Positions 57,436-64,000 of a stretch of 64,000 bases of DNA are shown in pieces (the first letter of the stretch is position 1; each line of letters starts with the position of its first letter). The stretch spans positions 350,157,696 through 350,221,695 of the forward strand of contig NC_061513.1 in the NCBI RefSeq assembly GCF_022539505.1. The letters are read 5' to 3'. The translations under genes and the position numbers were made by a program. The stretch is from Lolium rigidum (taxonomy: Eukaryota; Streptophyta; Magnoliopsida; Poales; Poaceae). Below the pieces are notes generated by a model. The model was not told where the DNA came from. It was given only the letters and a program-made list of their open reading frames with translations, and searched no databases.

Positions 57436-57926
57436 GAAAATCTCCAGGGTAATGTACGATAAATTCACACAATCATATAGTAGAATAGGGATAGATAATA
57501 GGGATCCCTCCCTAGATAATAAGCTGCATACACCAGCTAACATAGGCATCCCCAATGGGCCTGCCGAAGATAGTACCCGGGGTTTACTGAAGGTCCACGA
57601 CTCGATGAATATGAAGATTCGGAAGCCCAAGTTAGTATTAAGGAAAGCTACAGTTGTATTACGAAACACATACTTGTAATCTTACGGGATGGGTTGGAAA
57701 CCCTCCCGGACTCTGTAACCTGTGTATTACGAATCCCTCGACTCCACCTCCTATATAAGGGGGAGTCGAGGGACAAAGAGAGCAATCGATTCATTGTTTC
57801 ACGCAACCCTAGTTTTCATAATCGTCGAGTACTTTTCGGCTGAAACCTTCGAGATCTACTTGCCCTCTACTTCCAACTAAACCCTAGTCTACAACACGTA
57901 GGCATTTATAAGTTAATCCCTTGTCA
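57436..57926 (+). repeat. 5' LTR of the deleted gypsy element (left boundary approximate)
   Basis: Ends ...AGTTAATCCCTTGTCA before the primer binding site. It contains a TATA box (57752-57758) with flanking inverted repeats, and a leader with AACCCTAG motifs. The left boundary is estimated from the change in sequence character, as the partner LTR is not present. Confidence 0.65.
57735..57772 (+). promoter_or_regulatory. LTR core promoter: TATA box framed by an inverted repeat
   Basis: CCCTCGACTCC (57735-57745) and GGAGTCGAGGG (57762-57772) are perfect 11-bp inversions. TATATAAG lies between them at 57752-57759. The arrangement could form a cruciform or serve as paired binding sites; function is inferred only. 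Confidence 0.7.
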
Positions 57927-57944
57927 ATTGGCGCCGACCGTATG

Positions 57945-59150
57945 AAAAAAGAAAGGCAATAAAGTCGCAAATTCTACCAGATTTTATCGCAGAGTGGATG
58001 GAGCTACAAAATACAGGACCCCCGGATTTATCGAGAACCTGGACTATGAACTTTGACGGGTCCAAGAGATTAGAGGGAGCTGGAGCAGGCGTGATACTAA
58101 TATCACCTGAAGGCGACAAATTAAAGTATGTCTTACGGATGACGTTTCCAAACGTGTCTAACAATGAGGCAGAATACGAAGCTCTCATACACGGGATGAA
58201 GATGGCGAAGGCTTGTGGTGCAACTCGACTAAAAATATTTGGCGACTCTCAATTGGCGGCTCAGCAAGTCATGAACCAATGTGATGCAGTCAATGATAGT
58301 ATGGTAGCATACAAGGAAGTGTACAATGAGCTCGAGAAGTTGTTTGATGGATGCGAGGTAAATCACATCAGCAGGCTAAGCAACGATGAAGCCGATGTTC
58401 TCGCAAACATTAGGTCGCAGTGTCTCGCGATTCCACCAGGCGTATTCTAGGAAGAGATAGCAGAGAGATCTACAAAGCCGAAGAAAGCAAAGAAGAAGGA
58501 GAAGGATGACAAACCCTCGGGGGCTATAAAAGCAGCAGTAGAAGAAGAAGAAGAAGAACAGGACCTCATAATGATGGTACAAATTCCATGGATGCAAGTA
58601 TATATATCATACATCCTAAGGAAACAGATACCCGACGATCCAGTGGAAGCAAGGTGAGTTATTAGGCGGTCTAAGGCCTTTACTCTGGTCAAAGGGGAGT
58701 TATACAAGCGAAATATTTCGGGAGTGTTACAACGGTGCTTCACACCCGAAGAAGGAAGGATAATTCTGAAGGATGTACACGAAGGAATATGCGGTCATCA
58801 TGCAAGTAGTCGAGCTATAGCAACCAAAGTTTTCAGAGCAGGATTTTATTGGTTGACAGCAATTGAGGATGCGAAAGAAATAGTTCGTACTTGTGACGCG
58901 TGCCAGAGGTTTGCCGCAAAACCTCACTCTCCGGCAGCAGAGCTGATGCCAATACCGCTATCTTGGCCCTTTGCTCAGTGGGGTCTTGATATGGTGGGAA
59001 AATTACACAAGGCTTCGCCAGGAGGATACGAGTATATGCTCGTCTCTGTCGACAAATTCACCAAGTGGATAGAAGCAAAGCCGATAAATTCACCAGACGG
59101 AGCGTCGGCAATCAAGTTCGTGAAAAGTATCGTTTTTCGATTTGGAGTAC
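57945..59150 (+). pseudogene. gypsy RNase H and integrase N-terminal part (two stops)
   Basis: One frame runs from about 57945 (SQILPDFIAEWMELQ) through a complete RNase H (WTMNFDGSKRLEGAGAGVIL, NNEAEYEALIHGM, FGDSQLAAQQV, NDEADVLAN). A TAG at 58448-58450 follows, then a low-complexity linker and a TGA at 58655-58657. It then enters the integrase H2C2 finger (EGICGHHASSRAIA, CDACQRFA) and core (WGLDMVGKL, VSVDKFTKWIEAKP). It is truncated at 59150 by the next element before the second catalytic aspartate. Confidence 0.88.
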
Positions 59151-60550
59151 TGATACGTCCAAAACGTATCTACTTTCCCGAACACTTTTGCTATTGTTTT
59201 GCCTCTAATTTGTGTATTTTGGATACAACTAACACGGACTAACGCTGTTTTCAGCAGAACTGCTCTGGTGTCTCGTTTTTGTGCGAAATCCAACTTTCGG
59301 GAAAATCCTCGGAATTTATGCGAAGGGCCTATTTTCCCAGAATACTGACGGAGCCAGAAGGACAATTGAAGTGGAGGCCCGAGGGCCCCACACCATAGGG
59401 CGGCGCGGCCCAGGGGGGCCCGCGCGGCCCTGTGGTGTGGCCCCCTCGGCTGGCCTCCGACGCCCTCCTTCGGACTATTTATCGGCCTCGACCTAAAAAC
59501 GCCGGGGAGAAGTCGAAGTCGCCAAAACCCTCCGGAACGCCGCCACATCGCGAAACTCCGTCGCGGGAGCCGAAGTCTCCGTTCGGCACTCCGCCGGGAC
59601 GGGGAATTGGAGGAGATCATCGCCGCCATCACCGCCAACGCCTCTACATCAACCAGCCATGTTTCCCCCATCCATGTGTGAGTAATTCCCCGCTGTAGGC
59701 CGAAGGGGATGGTAGGGATTGGATGAGATTGGTCATGTAATAGCATAAGATTGTTAGGGCATAGTGCCTAGTGTCCGTAGTTGGTACTTTGATGATATTG
59801 TTGCAACTTGTTATGCTTAATGCTTGTCACTAGGGCCCGAGTGCCATGATCTCAGATCTGAACATGTTATTGTTTCATCAAGATAATCATTGTTTATGGT
59901 CTTACCTATAAGTTGTATACACATGTCGCTCGTCCGGAACCGATGGCCCCGAAGTGACGAAATCGGGACAACCGGAGGGAATGGTAGCGATGTGAGGATC
60001 ACATGTGTTCACGGAGTGTTAATGCTTTGCTCCGGTACTCTATTAAAAGGAGTACCTTAATATCCAGATAGTTTCCCTTGAGGCCCGGCTGCCACCGGCT
60101 GGTAGGACAAAAGATGTTGTGCAAGTTTCTCATTGCGAGCACGCACGACTATATATGGAACACATGCCTATTGATTGCTTTGTACTTGGACACCGTTTTA
60201 TTATTATCTCGCAAATGCCCTGCTATGATTGTTACATGAGTTTCTCTCATCCATGCAACGCCCGTCATCCGTCCCCGTGCCTACAGTATTTTAATCCTGC
60301 TCGTTTACTAAAATCACTACTCGCTGTCTCTCGTTACTCTGCTGCTGTTATTTCACTCATCGCTATCGCTATAAACTCGTTACTACTCGATAAACCCTTG
60401 CGAGCAAGTCTCGTTTCCAGGTGCAACTGAATTGACAACTCCGTTGTTAAGGCTTCCAAGTGTTCTTTGTCTCCCCTTGTGTCGAATCAATAAATTGGGT
60501 TTTACTTCCCTCGAAGACTCGTTGCGATCCCCTATACTTGTGGGTCATCA
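59151..60550 (+). repeat. 5' LTR of the second Athila-like element
   Basis: A 1,400-bp stretch from TGATACGTCC to ...TGTGGGTCATCA. The next bases, AGACTATTTTCCGGCGCCG, lead into the primer-binding-site region. A GC-rich block near 59390-59450 contains the inverted pair GGGCCCCACACCATAGGG and CCCTGTGGTGTGGCCCC, typical of this group's LTRs. Confidence 0.85.
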
Positions 60551-60637
60551 AGACTATTTTCCGGCGCCGTTGCCGGGGAGCATAGCTTTATTTGGAAGTT
60601 CACTTGGATTAATATTGTTCGCTGCAAATTCTCCATC

Positions 60638-63303
60638 ATGGGTAAACCTCGCGATACTAAGATCGCCATATTACCATCCACTACAAGAAAAGGTACAATT
60701 CTGAATACCTCTGCTCGCTCTTGATTCACCATCCGTGATTGATAAACTTGTTTCACCGCCACATGCTTCGCATGCGGGTACATCCGCTGAATCTGAACAC
60801 TCTCATAATATTGATAATGTTTCTCGCTGTGCTTGATGATAGTGGTTCATTGGGATCTTTTCTAGATGCTACAATTGCTAGGTCTAGACAAATTGAAAAT
60901 ACTGAAACTCCTAATGCTACTACACCTGTTAGTTCACCCGAACTTGGTTATTTTAGTGATGATCCTGAGGAAGATTATGTGGAGCTTAATGATGATTTTA
61001 TTGAAAAATGCAATGCTACTACCGATGCAAGAAAAATTAAAAAGTTGCTTGCGTAACATGCTCGTTAGATATAAACTCGTCTCCTGATCCTAAGTTTGCC
61101 ACATCTCCTATAAACATTAGGGATAAAGATTATGATTTTTCTCTTGATCTATCTTATATAGCTATTGTTGAGAAAACACCCTTTTGTGGTACTGAAAAAG
61201 AAAGTGCTGTTGAACACATGACTGAGCTATCTACTCTTAGTAGCTTGTTTTCTGATGATGTTAAGATGCGTACTTACTTTGTTGCTAAAATATTTCCATT
61301 CTCATTAAAGGATGACGCTAAAACTTGGTATAATAATTTGCCACCTAATTCTATTAAAAGTCCGAAAGAATTGCTTGATGTTTTCTTCCGCAAATACTTT
61401 CCTGCTAGTGCTCAACATATTGCTTTGCAGAGAATTTATAATTTTAATCAGGGAGATGAAGAGAAATTGCCTGAGGCTTGGTCGAGATTCTGCTCTCTTA
61501 TTAGAGCTCGACTCGAGCATGATTTGGAAAAGCATGATTTACTTGATATATTTTATAGTGGACTAACCATTGAGTCTAGGGCATACCTGGATAGTTGTGC
61601 TTGGTTGTGTTTTCGAGAAAAGAACTCCGGACGACGCTCGAAGAATTATTGGCTAAAATAAGCCGGAATCATGATGATTGGACTACGCTCGAACCGACTC
61701 CAACTCCAATATTGAAGAAGCGGGGTTTAATTAAATTGAATGATGAAGATATGAGGGAAGCCAAGAAGTCTCTCAAGGAGAAAGGTATTAAATCTGAAGA
61801 TGTGAAGAATCTACCTCCTATTGAAGATATATGTGAGATAATTCCCCCTTCATCCATGATTGAGGTAAACTCCCTTCAACGCTTTACTAGGGAAGATATT
61901 CCGTATTCGAAACCTCCTGCACAATGCTTAGATGAGTTTGATAATTATATTGTTAAGCAAGAAAATTTTAATATGAGAGTAGAGAATCATTTAATGGAAA
62001 ATTCTCAAGCTATTAGTGAATTGCATGATATTGTGGAGAGAACCTCCAATGATGTTAAGATGCTTGTTAAACATTTTCAAATGATTCAAACTCAAATTGA
62101 TCAACTCACTAAAGTGCAAAATGACTTGTTAGGGAATAATTCTAAAGAGAAACATGCTTATGAAGTAACAACTAGAGGAGGTGTCTCTACCCAGGATCCT
62201 CTATATCCTGAAGGGCATCCCAAAAGAGTTGAACAAGATTCTCAACGCATTGAACCTAGTGCTCATTCTAGGAAGAAAAGAAGAAGAAACATAAAAATGT
62301 TGTAGAATCCTCTGAACCTGTTAATGATCCTAATAGTATTTCTATTTCTGATGCTGAAACTGAAAGTGGTAATGAACATGATAATGATAATGATAATGAT
62401 AAGAATGATACTCCTGATAAAGAAGAGGTTGAAGAAGAACCTGAAAAGCATGCTAAAAATAAAAAGTACACTAAAGAAGATTTTATTGCTGAGAAACATG
62501 GTAATGAAAGAGAACCTTGGGTGCAAAAGCAAATGCCTTTTCCTGCTAAGAAATTAAAATCAAAGGAAGAAGAACACTATAATAAATTTTGCGATTGGAT
62601 GAAACCTTTATTCTTGCAAATCCCTTTGATCGATGCTATTAAATTGCCACCTTATTCAAAGTATATGAAAGATATTGTTACTAACAAAAGGAAAATCCCC
62701 AATGAGGAAATTTCCACTATGCTTGCTAATTACTCTTTCAATGGCAAAGTTCCGAAGAAGTTGGGCGACCCAGGTATACCTACTATTCCTTGTTCTATTA
62801 AGAATAATTATGTTAAAACTGCTCTATGTGATTTGGGAGCTGGTGTTAGTGTTATGCCTTTTTCTCTTTATAAGAGACTTTACTTAGATAAGCTGATACC
62901 TACTGATATATCTTTGCAAATGGCTGATAAATCTACTGCTATTCCTGTTGGTATATGTGAGAATGTTCCTGTTCAAGTTACTACTAACTGCTTGATATTA
63001 ACCGATTTTGTTGTGTTGGAAATGCCTGAAGATGATAATATGTCTATTATTCTTGGGAGACCTTTTCTTAACACCGCAGGGGCTGTTATTGATTGCAATA
63101 AAGGAAAGGTTACTTTCAATGTTGATGATAGGGAGCATACCGTTTATTTCCCCAAGAAGATTGATAAAGTATGTGGAGTCAATACTATTTCTAATGTGAG
63201 AACTATCAAAGTGGGAACTATTGATTGTCCTATATATGAGCCTAAGGAAGAATATCAAACTCTCGTGATTGGATCCATATCAATACAATTCAAGGTAACA
63301 TGA
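60638..63303 (+). pseudogene. gag-protease of the second Athila-like element (several frameshifts)
   Basis: The start MGKPRDTKIAILPSTTRKG at 60638 is soon out of frame. Recognisable parts follow in order: a gag domain near 61250-61600 (FPFSLKDDAKTWYNNLPP, FFRKYFPASAQHIALQR), a linker with a coiled-coil-like helix near 61940-62110, an acidic Asn/Asp-rich spacer near 62330-62450, and the retropepsin-like domain at 62521-63303. The protease active site reads DLGAGVSVMP and is followed by ILGRPFLNTAGAVID. At least four frame changes separate them. The ORF ends at 63303 with no polymerase. Function would be capsid formation and processing, with polymerase supplied in trans. Confidence 0.87.
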
Positions 63304-64000
63304 TTGATTTGAGGTTTATTTCTTCTTATGCTATGTAAAATTTATTTGGTGGCAAGACTTGATCAACCTTGTTAACAAATACTTTTTGTATGCATAGAGA
63401 GGGTAAACAACATCTCTTTCTTCCTCCACTTGCTCTAGTTGCTCGTAGCACTTTTAATTTGCAAAGTTCTTTAGTTATTTGAAGATTTCAAAATTTTTCC
63501 TGGCCAGTAATAATAAACTAAATACCCAGAAATGTGCGTTTTTCAAAGTTTTCAAAAATTCACAAAAATTATACCGTTGGTCCTATTTTTCGACGAGGCA
63601 CCTGGGAGCACCAGAGGATGACCTGTGGGGCACCAGAGGGGGCCAGACCACAGGCCGGCGCGGCCAAGGAGGTGGTCGCGCCACCATGTGGTGTGGGTCC
63701 CCCTCTGCCCCACTTTGTCATCTCTTTCGCCCAGAACAGTCTCTCTCCCGAAAAAACTCGTACCAAGTTCCTCTCTCTCGCGTTTTTGCTTCAGAACTCC
63801 AGATTTTTCGATCTCTTTGCTCAGCCCAGATTTCTGTCTGAAATTTGGCACATTTGCTCTTCGGTATGTGACTCCTCCACCCATCCAAGTAGAATTTCGT
63901 TTGGTTGAGTATATCTTGAATATTTTGCTGCTGTAGGTAACATGTTTAGTGAGCTTGCATGCTTGTTCTAAGTGGTAGAAACTAGTTTTGATGCATGATT
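63304..64000 (+). other. non-coding 3' region of the second Athila-like element
   Basis: AT-rich sequence surrounds a GC-rich block (63600-63700) with overlapping frames on both strands that look like chance. No polymerase motif. The element continues beyond the window. Confidence 0.6.

Larger units (their letters stand above)
57436..59150 (+). mobile_element. second Ty3/gypsy element, deleted from PBS to RNase H, cut by a later insertion
   Basis: A 5' LTR (to 57926) and primer binding site (ATTGGCGCCGACCG) are followed within about 20 bases by the RT-RNase H junction. Gag, protease and reverse transcriptase are therefore gone. RNase H and the first part of integrase remain, ending at the Athila-like insertion at 59151. 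The rest of the element should lie beyond the window. Confidence 0.85.
59151..64000 (+). mobile_element. second Athila-lineage (Sabrina-like) non-autonomous element, runs out of window
   Basis: The LTR starts TGATACGTCCAAAACGTATC at 59151 inside the gypsy integrase. The five bases before it (AGTAC) should recur after the missing 3' LTR. LTR, TGGCGCCGTTGCCGGGGAG-type site, gag and protease follow, then non-coding sequence to the window end with no pol. It has the same architecture as the element at 3133-11294 but different LTRs, so it is a related family and not the same one. Confidence 0.85.

Noticed and set aside
59090..59746. 218-codon minus-strand frame at the second Athila-like LTR
   Set aside because: It spans the boundary between gypsy integrase and the LTR and has no domain; a chance frame across two elements.
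62263..62532. Phe/Ile/Met-rich minus-strand frame resembling a membrane protein
   Set aside because: It is antisense to the Asp/Asn-rich spacer of the gag-protease; the hydrophobicity is a by-product of reading GAT/AAT repeats backwards.
1..64000. CRISPR arrays, bacterial operons, rRNA or tRNA genes
   Set aside because: No regularly spaced short repeats, no cas-like frames and no rRNA segments were seen. tRNA genes were only looked for by eye; a tRNAscan run would be decisive.

Overview
The window is plant nuclear DNA, almost certainly from a large grass genome and most likely Triticeae (wheat, barley, rye, Aegilops group). The evidence is an LTR pair of the Angela/BARE/WIS (Ty1/copia) type, two Athila-lineage Ty3/gypsy elements resembling Sabrina/Fatima that carry gag and protease but no pol, grass LINEs, hAT and Mutator-like miniature elements, and Helitron-like ends. 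I found no host gene I would defend. Nearly all of the coding capacity belongs to transposable elements (TEs), most of it broken. I found no tRNA, rRNA or CRISPR array by eye.

Layout. 1-16603 is a three-level nest. An unclassified LTR element (right part 13718-16603, one ORF plus a 3' LTR) is interrupted by a Ty3/gypsy element (1-13717, 5' LTR outside the window). That element is itself interrupted in its polyprotein by a complete minus-strand Athila-like non-autonomous element (3133-11294, TSD TGGTA). 16604-19618 holds LTR-like fragments, a MITE and a foldback repeat. 19633-24075 is a plus-strand LINE with a 14-bp TSD, followed by a hAT deletion derivative (24190-25349, 8-bp TSD) that keeps a transposase N-terminus. 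25762-27134 is a possible small Helitron.

27297-39600 is a minus-strand LINE split by a Mutator-like MITE (28105-28773) and by a complete Angela-like copia element (30519-39127, TSD CCTTC). The copia LTRs are nearly identical although its pol is ruined. 39697-46440 holds a small hAT MITE, two diverged inverted copies of an unrecognised gene fragment, a Helitron 3' end and a truncated LINE. 46758-47419 is a long near-perfect palindrome. 47419-54846 can be read as a Helitron containing low-copy-like sequence. It is invaded by a LINE (51062-54399, 11-bp TSD), which is invaded by a long-inverted-repeat element (51126-52218, 8-bp TSD), which contains a MITE. 57436-59150 is a second gypsy element deleted from the primer binding site to RNase H, and it is interrupted by a second Athila-like element (59151 to beyond 64000).

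How they work together. Autonomous enzymes are decayed or missing in nearly every element, and the intact features are cis signals (LTRs, PBS, PPT, TIRs, TSDs). This fits parasitism in trans: copia and Athila-like copies without usable pol, a hAT without its catalytic domain, and MITEs. One caution covers every break reported here. Differences between paired LTRs concentrate at CAG/CTG sites (CAG versus CGAG or CGG; CTG versus CTCG). That looks like a systematic read error at CHG-methylated cytosines, so some frameshifts may be artefacts.
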